A stretch of DNA of 64,000 bases from Halichondria panicea (lineage: Eukaryota > Porifera > Demospongiae > Suberitida > Halichondriidae): NCBI RefSeq assembly GCF_963675165.1, contig NC_087384.1, positions 4,519,182 to 4,583,181 of the forward strand, written 5' to 3'. The notes under the pieces were generated by a model, which was not told where the DNA came from, did no database searches, and was given only the letters and a program-made list of their open reading frames with translations. Positions within the stretch are counted from its first letter, which is position 1. Each line of letters begins with the position of its first letter. Positions 48,112-58,465 of this stretch are shown here, in pieces. The translations under genes and the position numbers were made by a program.

Positions 48112-48316
48112 CCGTATAGCGGGTAATTTTCGTGGGGTAAAATATTCATTATTTTCGTGGGCAGGCTGACCTCCATGAAATTTTATCGTAGGCGTGGCTT
48201 ATCTGAACGTAGGAATGCCGTGCAGCCACGAGACTAAACAAAATTTTTACTCACGAAAACTACCGTTTCTCGAGTTGAACGAATTTTTTACCCCACGAAA
48301 CTTATCCGCTATACGG
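48112..48316. mobile_element. CCGTATAGCG-family MITE
   Basis: The ends are CCGTATAGCGGGTAATTTTC and CTTATCCGCTATACGG, flanked by TA. Confidence 0.75.
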
Positions 48317-49166
48317 TACTAAGAAGCTACATCATTGTTATTTAGTCGACAAATTTCACATTGAATTCGATGTTTTCTGACTCAGCAATATTGTGCTCGC
48401 GTGATGTTGTCCAGCCCCCTTGGCTGACAATGAAATCTTCCCTACATAGTTATCACTATAATATTATCAATTGTTTTTCTTTCACAGGATATTATTCTTT
48501 GAATCTGTGGTTGCCATGGCAACAATGGGTTTTGTCGATGTGCAGAGGGCAGCTTTAAACTACGTGAGGACCTTGTCTCAGAACAAATACTTCAAGGGTG
48601 TGACGTTCTCTCCCATACGAAAGAGACCGACAGACTGCTGCAGATAAAGGTATGCTTGTAGCTCAGTGTTGAGATGATTATGTCTCTGTGCGCATGCGCA
48701 GGCGAGATATATGGTAGTGTGTTTGCCGTGTATGTGTCTTGTGTGTCTGTATGTAGACTGCTACAGCTGCTCAAGGATAAATGAAGTGCAAGTAAGAGTT
48801 TCTATAGGCCTCTATAGTCATGTTTTCTTGGATTTTAATTCGTGGATTTGCAAAATAATGCTTTGTTCTTGAGTTATGCCTAGTTTTGCTTGCTTGGAAT
48901 GCTATTGCAGCCTTGTCAGAAGAGTGCGTAGCAAAACTTGTTCACTGAGTGTTTTTACTCTACTTATAGTATAGTTAGCTCTGCACTAGAACGCTAGCTA
49001 TTGGTAGCTGCAAGAGTGAGAAGAGAGCTACAAGGCTCTGCTGATACAGCCATTAATTTTAGACTTGAACTTTGGCATCGATCGTTTAGTAACAACAATC
49101 ATGGTTCGATCATTATACCGTTTGCATGAATTTCCCTGATTTGTGACATCATAAATCATCTTGTTG

Positions 49167-49400
49167 TTATTTGCAAGTATTGTATGGGCAGCGTCCAAGA
49201 TGCTCTATGCCATTATTGTGAGTTAAGCAGAAACCCTCCATTATTTTTATCTTCTTTGTCACGTTCAAGCACTGCAATATAGTATTGATCTGTTGTCCAC
49301 ACTCACACTTGTTTGCTTGGCGTATAAACCATGTTGGACATGCTTGGCTAGACACTAAAACTACCTGTAGTACTAGCACAATCACTCCAAGTATCGTCAT
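49167..49400 (-). pseudogene. N-terminal fragment of the membrane-protein family (copy F)
   Basis: From the ATG at 49400 it reads MTILGVIVLVLQVVLVSS and the first half of the Cys-rich ectodomain up to GRCPYNT, then ends within unrelated spacer (CK and stop). It is closest to copy D (KKIKIMEGFC, HNNG). The rest of the gene is deleted; the sequence downstream resembles spacer C/E. Confidence 0.75.
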
Positions 49401-50180
49401 CTTTTAACTTTAAACTATATACAGAGAAAGGTCTGCATGCACTCATCAGCTAATGTTCTGATCGTAAAAGTGTATCAACTGAACAGAAATATATATAATT
49501 GTTTCGAGTATAGCTGCAGTTGCTAAAGCAAACACTAAAAGTGGCATGAATGCGAAACTATATAATTATGAGTAAACACAAACACTGATAGTATGTATTG
49601 ATAGAAGCCAAACTGCATATACAATGTAACTATCATAGTTATGTTTAGTCCTTTATAGTAGGATTTACCCATCTAAACCTGTAAGGTTTTTGTTTGGTCT
49701 CTTTTGAAATAATCGAAAGCCAACACAGTCACTGACTAATGAAGTTGCAAGCTGCGCTGTGCTAATACTTCTCGGCATGTTTGCTTTGCTAAAACAGTAT
49801 TAAGAGTGCTGTTAAATAGAACATGTAATTAGTATAATATAATGTTATGTATGTCATACATGCATGCAGGAAAATAGATTCCTTGCAGTTTTTCATTGGT
49901 GCCATGCAGTTTGTGATAAAAGTATGCCACCTTTTCTTTCCTCAAAGAGGCGTGGCTTGTGAGACTAGTTCCTCTGCAGCATTGAGTGTTTTGTGCTGAC
50001 ATTGGAACCTCCATAAAACGGACCCTTGGGGAACAGTCTTTGGGCATTATTTTACTATGGAAAGGTGGTCTTTGTTGAGAGGTTGCGATTGCAACACATG
50101 TATGCTCTATGAGCCAATTTCTGCTACAAATGAATCTTGGAGCTTTGCTAACTGCTTCTCCTACACTGATAACAATAGGT
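49401..50180. other. Spacer without supported gene
   Basis: This is the upstream flank of fragment F. I see no gene, RNA or well-defined element here. Confidence 0.4.
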
Positions 50181-50580
50181 ATTTGCATGCTTATAACGAT
50201 AATCACCACAAAAATCCATCCAATATTCTTGAATACCTCGCGGTAATTCTACTATCGCCTATAGGAAAAGAATTAGTATTTTTAGTTGTAACATGCAGTC
50301 TTTCTTGTATGGTCATACGCCAAAGATGATAGCAGTTGTAATAATGAAGACACAATGAAGTGGTACGTCTGTGCACTAAAGACTATGAATATTATTCTCA
50401 GCAGTAGGTAGACACCAGCAAACCATCGACAGTCCCTAGTACCAGGTGTTGTGCCGTTCTTGAAATAGTCCTGTGTGTGATGTTTGCTGGCTTGTGAATT
50501 TATTTTGCAGGAAAAGAGACATATCTGAAAGAAACGATTCTGGTAAATAGCAGAAACACTGCCTGGGAGACACACACAGC
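50181..50580 (-). pseudogene. C-terminal-half fragment of the membrane-protein family (copy G)
   Basis: On the minus strand this reads a broken version of the seventh to tenth membrane region: NGTTPGTRDCRWFAGVYLLLR, IIFIVFSAQTYHFIV, then frameshifted pieces of RPYKKD and of the last helices. It lies upstream of fragment F, so the two are not halves of one gene in normal order. It has several indels and no N-terminus. Confidence 0.7.
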
Positions 50581-52437
50581 ATGCACGTGGTTAAACAAAG
50601 TATAAGGTCAAAGGTCAATTAATCCTGTCGGTATTATAGTTAACGCAATGATTCCTTGCTGACATAGAATATAATTATGGCTGCCAAAACGAGCAGCAAC
50701 CAATTTATGCAATTGAGCAACAATCGCATTCTCACTATTTTGCATTGTACTGCAAATACTTGTATTAAGTACCCTTTTTCAGTTAGAGGTAAAGCTTGCA
50801 CCGATATATCACCTATTGTACATGTACATAGCTTATCTGAACGCTGGGGGACATTTGTTAGACAATGATGATGTCGTCTTAAGGCTAGTTTTATTCAACT
50901 CTGTGCAATTACACAATGTGACATGCAATCTCTTTCCAGACGTGCAATCTCTTTCCAGACGTGATATGTCATGAATAGCACCTTTATCGTACTGCAGCAA
51001 TAGTAGGTCATAATTATGATTAATTTTTAAGACTTTGGATGTCATACATGGTGTATCTTTTGCTTTTGGGAGAATAAGGAGTATCGTGCATGTCTTTTGA
51101 AGCTCAGATAATTTCATCTTGTGGTGTATATAACAATTGTGGCCTTGTAATTAATCTTTTTGTCATTCAATGTTGTGTGTACTAGCTAACAGGGATGCAT
51201 GGAGTTACGTAATGATTCAGTATAATATTATTATACTTATGAGTGTCCATTTGCTTAAAGCAGTTGAAAAGTGTTGCTCACTCCTGAAAGCATAAGAGCT
51301 AGAATAGAAAAAATAGAGAATAGAGTTAGTTAGTAGAAATGATGGTTATATAGGGTGTACGTACCATATTTGTTTTTTGTTTAGCTATAATATACCTTAT
51401 TGCTTTCACTATAAACATCACTGTTACATGTGCAGTGCATGCATGAATGTTGTTAATAATTATAAGAAATGTGTTTAAAAAGAAACATTGAGTGAATTAT
51501 GAAGTAATCACAGTTACATAAAATTATAAAGTTTATATCCCGTTGCTACGTTGTTGCCAAGTGCAATATGAAGCATAATGCACTGCTGAAAGTCATATTT
51601 CACTGACCGCAAAGTCATATTGCACTGACCACAAAACGCCCCTCTGGCAATTAGACAGACAATTAAATTTAATACGCATGAGAAATAACAAGTATCAAAG
51701 TATGTCCAGCCATGCAGGAATGAATGTTCAGCACTGCTGGAGTTTCTTCTTGCAACCATGCAGGTTTTAAAATTGTCCAAGATTCATTTTGTGGAAGATT
51801 CTGTGTTCCTAGATCGACCTAGTCCTTGACCTCTTGATGCATGTCAATTCTGCTTCTTCGTAGCACTAGAAGTGGCTCTTTTTGCTGGGGGCATGAGCTG
51901 TTTTGCAGCAGTGTAGAAGCGAGCTTTCTTGGCTTGGTTATGAGGCCGAGTGTAGACCAGCAGCTAATACATGTATTCACTGAGTAGTGGGGTGGGGCTG
52001 TTTCTTTGCAGCAGTAAGTACGTGGGGCGGGGCTGTTTTGCAGCACCAGAAGTGGGGTGGGGCTGTTTTGCAGATTTCAGTTGAAACTCCAACAATTTTG
52101 TGTCAAGCCATTCGTCGGTCATGCCAATCTTATACGCTGCAGATACTGGCGTCTAGAAGAGAGAAGAGATGGAGCTGTGTCTAGAGTTGTCTCTGTCTTT
52201 TTTTGTGCTGTTTATATTGTGTTACTAGGACAGTGTTATGTTGCTATGCCCTCGGGATATAAACTAGTTATAACACGTGCACTCGGGCTGCATGGCATAT
52301 ATTGCACTCAGCCCTCGGGGCTGGCGCCCTCGTGCTTCAGTGCAATATATTCCATACATCCCTCGTGCCCGTGTTATAACTATAACATACATAATTTATA
52401 TAGTTATAATTATAGTTCTTTTTCTGTATGTGCTAGT
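50581..52437. other. Spacer with family flank remnants and G-rich repeats
   Basis: The segment 50690-50830 resembles 19560-19660 and 25880-25990. The segment 51360-51500 resembles the 3' flank of copy A (20640-20765). A G-rich tandem repeat (GTGGGGCGGGGCTGTTTTGC units) is at 51979-52071. A hairpin with arms GTTATAACACG and CGTGTTATAAC spans about 52268-52381. No gene is supported. Confidence 0.5.
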
Positions 52438-53020
52438 GTATTCTGCTAACAGTTTAAAAAGGTAACCATTGCCAAGTGCATGGTTGGTGGTAACAACGTT
52501 GCGTATTCGCTTCTAACCTGATATTTAGTCTGGGGGCCAGACCTAATAGCTCGGGGGCAAAATCAAGAGAGCTAGGATTAGGTCTGGAGACTCTTGCAGC
52601 ATTTCCGTGTGCTCTAGCGGAATGTGGCCAGAGCCAATGAAATGCATATCCTATGTCATGTGATTTTTTTAACCCAATGAAATGCGAGTATTGCCTTTGT
52701 GGAATTTGGATTACATGCAGCCAATGGAATTTAGATACAGCCAATGAAATGAGAGTATTGCTACATCGACTCCTTCTTTATAACCTCCAATATCACAGTC
52801 TCCTCCCTATTGTCATTCCAAGAGCACACGGAAGTGCTGCAAGAGTCTCCAGACCTTCTTTCTCTCTTCCCCCTCCCCCCTCTGAGAAAAAGGTCTGGCC
52901 CCCAGACTACCATGATATTGTGCATGAGAGTTGACTTTTTGTGTTGTATGCATGGGCATGCATGCAGGCTCCAAAATGCTCTGTGTTTTGCATTGTTGTA
53001 AGTTATGCAAAAACTATCTA
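52438..53020 (-). pseudogene. Remnant of the membrane-protein family (copy J), split by a MITE
   Basis: The segment 52438-52515 matches the 3' end of the family (gtattctgctaacag and tggttggtggtaacaacg). The segment 52925-53020 matches ectodomain codons around the conserved TEHFGACPYNT region. The middle of the gene is missing, and a TAGTCTGG element (52526-52909) sits between. The fold-back element at 53024 begins where the match stops. Confidence 0.65.
52526..52909. mobile_element. TAGTCTGG-family MITE
   Basis: The ends are TAGTCTGGGGGCCAGACC and GGTCTGGCCCCCAGACTA, with further inverted pairs inside (GGTCTGGAGACTCTTGCAGC and GCTGCAAGAGTCTCCAGACC). The flanks cctgatatt and catgatatt match at 8 of 9 bases, suggesting a 9-bp target duplication. 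A relative is nested at about 7225-7665. Confidence 0.75.
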
Positions 53021-53023
53021 TCA

Positions 53024-54154
53024 TACGGTGGTGAGGTATACACCTGCTCCATTTTGCGTTTGCGGTTCATTTTGCAGTTCAACTGCGCTTCTGCAGTTCG
53101 CTTTTGCAGTTCGCTTCTGCAGTTCGCTTCTGCAGGTGACTTTGCAGTTGCTCAATCTCACAATAATCACATGACATCAACACGTGCTTTAATAAGAAAC
53201 AGGCAAGAGAATAATTATGCTGGCTATAGTTAGGCCACTCCAAGTGACACTCTGGTTTCTGGTCCTGAAGTTTTTCTAATTGCATGCGGGCGGGCGGCTT
53301 TTCTCATTATGTCATTATCAATTTCACCTTATGAATCTCATTATTTTGCAAATGAATATCATTATCACACTATTTTGTACCGCATGGACCATTATGCGCA
53401 TGCGTAGTAGAAATAATGGGATAGAAATCCAATAATGAGATAGAAATCCAAGAATAAAATCTGATGCGGGCGGTGGACCAGAAACCAGAGTATCACTTGG
53501 AGTGGCCTTATCTAGCTGTGTCTAATTCTAATATCTCTGCTGTGTCTGTCTGTGTTTTATCATGGCACATTTGCAACAACTCAACGGTATACGGGTAATA
53601 GGACTGATATATATGCAGACATTGAATACCCCATTTCAACTATATGTTGATGAAATATTTTTACTCGTGGAGACCTTACAAATAATCGTTCAAACACAGA
53701 CAGACACAGCAGAGATGTTAGACACAGCTAGCTAGCCAGCATAATCATTGGCTTGCCTGTTTCTTATTAAGAAATATACGTTGTTGCAACATCTAATTAT
53801 TATTATATAATTATGGTAACATGTTATACAGGCTTGCTATCAGCATTTCTAGGTACTGCTGTACAATATTTTTATGTCCTTAAGGCTGTAAATTATATGG
53901 AATTGTGATCATTGTGATTGAGCAACTGCAAAAGTCAACTGCGAACTGCATTAGCCAACTGCAAAAGCCAACTGCAGAAGCGTAGTTGAACTGCTGCCAA
54001 CTGCAAAAGCCAACTGCAAAAGTCAACTGCGAACTGCATTAGCCAACTGCAAAAGCCAACTGCAGAAGCGTAGTTGAACTGCAGAAGCGCAGGTGAACTG
54101 CGAAATGAACCGCAAATGCAAAATGGAGTAGGTGTATACCTCAGGGCCACCGTA
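53024..54154. mobile_element. Fold-back element with tandem-repeat arms
   Basis: The ends TACGGTGGTGAGGTATACAC and GTATACCTCAGGGCCACCGTA are inverted. The subterminal zones (53085-53150 and 53927-54095) are tandem arrays of CTGCAGTTCGCTT and AACTGCAAAAGCC units in opposite orientation. Inner arms also match (AATAAGAAACAGGCAAG near 53190, CTTGCCTGTTTCTTATT near 53753; CTGCTGTGTCTGTCTGTG and its complement). The left arm is interrupted by the MITE at 53236-53507. No transposase is seen. Confidence 0.75.
53236..53507. mobile_element. Harbinger-like MITE (uninterrupted copy) with TTA duplication
   Basis: The ends GGCCACTCCAAGTGACACTC and GAGTATCACTTGGAGTGGCC sit between TTA and TTA. The right arm of the surrounding fold-back element has the matching sequence without this insertion, which confirms the borders. 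It is the reference for the split copy at 8576-10610. Confidence 0.8.
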
Positions 54155-54360
54155 CTTCTTAGTACTTGGTGTTGTTATATTAAATATTCTGCTAATGGTA
54201 GTTCTGTATAATGTGCAGGCCACTTGTTTGTGTGGTTTTGTGCTAATCAGAATTAGGCTCTAAACCACAGTTTACACAACTACTAAGTGTTTGTGATGCA
54301 CCCTGAGATGGAGTGGAATGTGCGTGAGTGTCCGATACTACTATTCATGCACTCCTGCTA

Positions 54361-54569
54361 CCGTATAGAGGGTAATTTTCGTGTGGCAAAATATTCGTGA
54401 TTTTCGTGATTGAAGGTCTGCATGCAACGAATATTTTACCCACGAACGAAGCGACCTTGCCTACCTTTACCTGCAGTGCAAGCAGCAACCATGAAAATAA
54501 TATCCACGAAATGACTAAATACTGCTCAACCACAAATATTTTGTCCCCCGAAAATTACCCGCTATACGA
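54361..54569. mobile_element. CCGTATAGCG-family MITE
   Basis: The ends are CCGTATAGAGGGTAATTTTC and GAAAATTACCCGCTATACGA, flanked by TA. Confidence 0.7.
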
Positions 54570-54970
54570 TATATTTTAGGAATAGTAGCCTGCATGAGAA
54601 ACTACAAATGCATGGTATACATGTATCCTTCATATACTTTAGTTAAATTTTACAATTCTGCGTGTATACCGTGAAGCTATGTATAGGCTTGGGCACATGC
54701 AGTAAGTTTGTATAGGTCACGTACTTCAAACGTACTTTTATACTCCCCACAACCTACCAAACCCCTATCCTCAGTTATATATGTCAAGGGTTTAAAGCCC
54801 GCCTTGGTCTGAATTACACTATAAACAGCAGCACTGTACGTATACATAAGGTATATTAATTTATGTCCAATGGCATGCATGCATGTAGTATATGTTCATG
54901 CATATTGTTGATATTCTTATCTACATTTGCTAGTATAGCTAGTGTATTCTGCTAACAGCAGTTAATGTAA

Positions 54971-56608
54971 TCAAGTGGTTGGTGGTAACAACGGTGCGTA
55001 TTCGCTTGGGTCACTGATACGATGTGGAAGGGCTTCGTTATCTGTAGATGATCCTGTCTGGTGTGAAACTCGTCTTCGGCAGCAGCAGCTGAAACCACAC
55101 CGGCTTGTGAAGGCAGATATCATCCACGAAATGAACAATATTATGTACATACCTATAACGATAACCACCATAAAAATCCATCCAATATTATTTAATACCT
55201 CGCGGTAATTGTACCAAGATGACCCAATCGCCAATACTAGGAAAAGAAAAGAATCGAAATAGTTGTAACGGTCCTTCTTGTATGGTCGTAGGCCAAGGAT
55301 AATAGCAGGTGTAATAATGAATATCATTTGATACACAACATGTTGGTACGCCTGAGCACTAAAGGCTATGAATATTATTCTCAGCAGTAGGTAGACTCCA
55401 GCAAACCATCGATAGTCCCTAGTACCAGGTGTTGTGCCGTTCTTGAAATAGCCCTGTGTGATGTTTGCTAGCTCGTGAATTAGAACACATTTGATTTTGC
55501 AGGAAAAGAGACATCTCTGAAAGAAATAATTCTGGTAAAATAGCAGAAACACTGCCGGTAGAAGTACCATGGTAACAGTGAGGATTGATGCTAGTATAGC
55601 AAGTGGAATGTATGTGCCCACATTGAAATCAGCTGCAAAGAAGAGAGTGTATGTTACATTCCCGTATTTGTCATATAAAGGTATTGGCTTTAAAAGGCTA
55701 ATTGAAATTGAACAAAACTTGGTGTAGGATAGTAAGAAGAAGGTTGCAAATGCATTCACTACAGGACCTTTTAGTTCCCAGCGTCTTCGAAACCTTGCTA
55801 AGCACTTATGAAATGGCCTCCAGCAAATCACAATTATCTTGCGTCCTCTGTCATGGAGTGAAATGAGCAAATAGACAGCCAAAGTGAAAGCGATTGGATA
55901 CAGAGCTTCTAGGTACTCCAATGCTACAACTGTGAGTGTGCTCATGTGCTCACTGATGCAAAATGAAGGAATTAGAAACATGAAGAAGTCCAAATTAAAT
56001 AGCCCCACAAAATCAGCGGAAAACTTATAAAAGGAATAAGAGTAGGTATATCCGCTTATATCAAATGGGAAATTACTGCAAATTGTCACGTTTAGCACCT
56101 GAGCCATCAAAACAAAGCTATTCAGAACTGGAGAGGCAAAATTTACCCGGAACACAATAACAATCACACAGATCAAAGTCAATGGTACTGTAAGTCTGAC
56201 AAAGAAGAGTAACCATCCTAAAGGTTGTGGCATGCATTCCTTACACTCTTTATAGTAAGAGAAGACGGCTGGTCCCAGTCCTGGTTGGCAGTGACTACAG
56301 AGCAGCCCTGTGCGATTGAGAGGACCACACATCTCCTCATCTAGCTTTGATACATCAGAGGGTACGTCCATGAATTTTGATAGTCGACTTTTCGTGTTGT
56401 ATGGGCAGGCTCCAAAATGCTCTGTGTCATTGTTGTAAGTTAAGCAGAAACCGTCTACTATTTTTGTCACATTCGAGCACTGCAATATAGTATCGATCTG
56501 TTGTCCACACTCACACTTGTTTGCTTGGTGTATAAACCATGTTGGGCATACTTGACTGGACACTAGAACTACCTGTAGTACAATCAAAATCACTCCAAGT
56601 ATTGTCAT
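54971..56608 (-). CDS. Multipass membrane protein with Cys-rich ectodomain, array copy H (intact)
   Basis: This is a single-exon frame of 545 residues from the ATG at 56608. The signal peptide is MTILGVILIVLQVVLVSS. All ectodomain Cys of the family are present (CPTWF, CECGQQ, LQCSN, GFC, CPYN, EMCGP, GLLCSHCQPG, CKEC). About 9-10 membrane segments follow. It differs from the other copies by a short deletion in the ectodomain (VTKIVDGFC) and by missing residues in the last helix (VIVIGMYIILFISW). The C-terminus has a Cys cluster (SRCGFSCCCRRR) and the dileucine signal EYAPLL. It is the only copy that is both uninterrupted and has the full Cys set, so it is the best candidate for a functional gene. 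Function is unknown; location is probably plasma membrane and endolysosome. Confidence 0.85.
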   Translation of the reverse strand: MTILGVILIVLQVVLVSSQVCPTWFIHQANKCECGQQIDTILQCSNVTKIVDGFCLTYNNDTEHFGACPYNTKSRLSKFMDVPSDVSKLDEEMCGPLNRTGLLCSHCQPGLGPAVFSYYKECKECMPQPLGWLLFFVRLTVPLTLICVIVIVFRVNFASPVLNSFVLMAQVLNVTICSNFPFDISGYTYSYSFYKFSADFVGLFNLDFFMFLIPSFCISEHMSTLTVVALEYLEALYPIAFTLAVYLLISLHDRGRKIIVICWRPFHKCLARFRRRWELKGPVVNAFATFFLLSYTKFCSISISLLKPIPLYDKYGNVTYTLFFAADFNVGTYIPLAILASILTVTMVLLPAVFLLFYQNYFFQRCLFSCKIKCVLIHELANITQGYFKNGTTPGTRDYRWFAGVYLLLRIIFIAFSAQAYQHVVYQMIFIITPAIILGLRPYKKDRYNYFDSFLFLVLAIGSSWYNYREVLNNIGWIFMVVIVIGMYIILFISWMISAFTSRCGFSCCCRRRVSHQTGSSTDNEALPHRISDPSEYAPLLPPTT

Positions 56609-56919
56609 CTTCAAAGCTTAACTAAGATTCTGTTTTTCTCTTTTGATTTCCATGTGTTTTTTAAAGCAACTACATGCAGCTGCTTGCTAAAGTATGCAAA
56701 CACTAAAAGTGTCATTGATGCAAAAGCACTGATTATATTGAAACCTAATACTGAATTATTACTATCTATCGCCTAGTAATCGTACTGTTAGTTTATTGTT
56801 AGTAAGAGCCAGGTGTTTTTGTTTGATCTCTTTTTAGAACCAATACTATGGTATGCAAAATATCAAAACACCAAGTATGCATGATTATACGGGTATAGGC
56901 ATGCACACATGCAGCCGTA

Positions 56920-57118
56920 CCGGGTATATTTCGAGGGTATAAACTTTCGCAGAAGGACCAGGACCGTTAGAAAGGTTTTTACTCGTGGAATAGTTACTGT
57001 AGCCTTCGATCTGCAGCATGCGGTATTAAATTTGTGGGTATAAGTGTTTATGATACATGCTTAATCAGCGAAAATCGTGAACATTTATACCCTCGAAATA
57101 TACACGCTATATATACGG
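56920..57118. mobile_element. CCGTATAGCG-family MITE with trimmed left end
   Basis: The left end is CCGGGTATATTTCGAGGG and the right end is CGAAATATACACGC to TACGG, with TA on each side. The same left end appears upstream of copy I at 63995, so the insertion predates the H/I duplication. Confidence 0.65.
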
Positions 57119-57555
57119 TACAGTAAATGTATTTATATTGGTAACCTTTATACCAAGGGTGTATCATTCAACTCGCCGTCAATTCAAATAGGTGTCTATT
57201 TTTAGCTACGTGATTGATCCTCGACCCTCGAGCCAAAATGTTGTACAGAGCTATAGCTAGCTAGCTAGAGAGTGATGATTACTATTATAAAATTTGTTCA
57301 TGTTATTTGATGTGCCTCCCCAGAAGCCATTAGCTGCTATATCTTGGAGGTAGGGCCGCTCTCAGACCCTTCCTATACTTTCATGGGCTTAAGTATAGAG
57401 TATATACAGACTATTCAATTATTACTTGACTTGTTACATATCTATTATGTATACATGTAATCGTATTATGAAACTTACAGACCTCCTTGACTGTTGCAAC
57501 GGTATGGCTCTAATTTGGCAAGCAAACGCCTCCTGACAAAAGGCGATGGTCATGC

Positions 57556-58449
57556 TTAGTTGGGCATGGCCCGACCGTCCCTGACGGGAGGTCGGGTTGC
57601 AAGCCTATCTGGGATTTGTTCTGCAGCATTATGTAACATTGCCATAAATATTCTTCTTCTCAAGTGGGTGTTAACCGACATGATGACGTGGATAAACCAC
57701 AGCATACTGCATGTAGTTTCGCAACTACAGGGATTTGAGGAGTTCTTGCAACTGTAATGTCGAGAGCGGAAGTACCTGTCACGTGAACAGTTACGTAATT
57801 ATGGCTCCATTTCAAACCAATTTTTCTCCAATAAAGCCTTTAGGCCTGTTTATTTTGGGAAAAAATCGACCTATACAGGAGGCTTTGCTGTGCATAATGA
57901 TATCATTATCTGCAAGCCTTTGCTAAAGCTATCCTTGAGCCCAATTGTGAGCTACTACTATTAGTCTGTCACACAAACGGTGTATCCAGCTGGAGCTAGC
58001 CTAAGAGAGATTTTACTGAGACTAGTGATACACTTTCAACAGCTTACGGGCAGGCTGGGGCAAGTAGTAGCTCACAAAACGATTAGAATATCAAGGATAG
58101 CTTCAGCTGACAACCTGCTGTGGTGCAAAGCCTTTACCAAAGGCTCTTATTAGCTTTCTGATGTAAGTCGATGTTTTCCCAGTTTAACAAAAATGAATAG
58201 GCTCTATTGGAGAAAAATTGGTTTGGAAAATTGTTTGGAATGAGCCAAAATTCAATCTTGTTACCAAGGTTCACGTGACAGGTACTTCCGCTCTCGAGTT
58301 TACAGTTGCAAGAACTCCTCAAATCTCTGTAGATGCAAACGGAAGTATAACCAAGCACGTGAAAAATGCTGCAATCTGATAGGGCAAATTCCAGATAGGC
58401 TTGCAACCCGACCTCCCGTCAGGAGACGGTCGAGTCACGCCCAACTAGG
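57556..58449. mobile_element. TIR element hosting a CAGGGATTTG element (57728-58329)
   Basis: The outer arms GACGGGAGGTCGGGTTGCAA (57580-57603) and TTGCAACCCGACCTCCCGTC (58400-58419) are inverted, extending to TTAGTTGGGC and GCCCAACTAG. The inner element begins CAGGGATTTG after TA and ends CAAATCTCTG before TA, and is the second copy of the element in the receptor intron. Confidence 0.7.
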
Positions 58450-58465
58450 TCGTGCTCTGAGCCGC

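Larger units (their letters stand above)
44724..49166. other. Spacer E with several repeats
   Basis: The segment 44830-46500 parallels spacer C. It is followed by a 505-bp TIR element (46550-47054), an (ACTT)n tract (47606-47652), a 48-bp tandem duplication (about 47700-47797), a partial relative of the CAGGGATTTG element (about 47850-48080), a MITE (48112-48316) and an exon-like segment at about 48551-48650. No complete gene is supported. Confidence 0.5.

Noticed and set aside
48515-48649. Short frame starting MATMGFVDVQRAALNYVR
   Set aside because: The paralogue at 35710 has a stop early in this frame, whereas the alternative frame ending at the splice donor is conserved.
24261-57118. CRISPR-like interpretation of the repeated CCGTATAGCG segments
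   Set aside because: They are dispersed inverted-repeat elements with TA duplications, not regularly spaced direct repeats, and the genome is eukaryotic.
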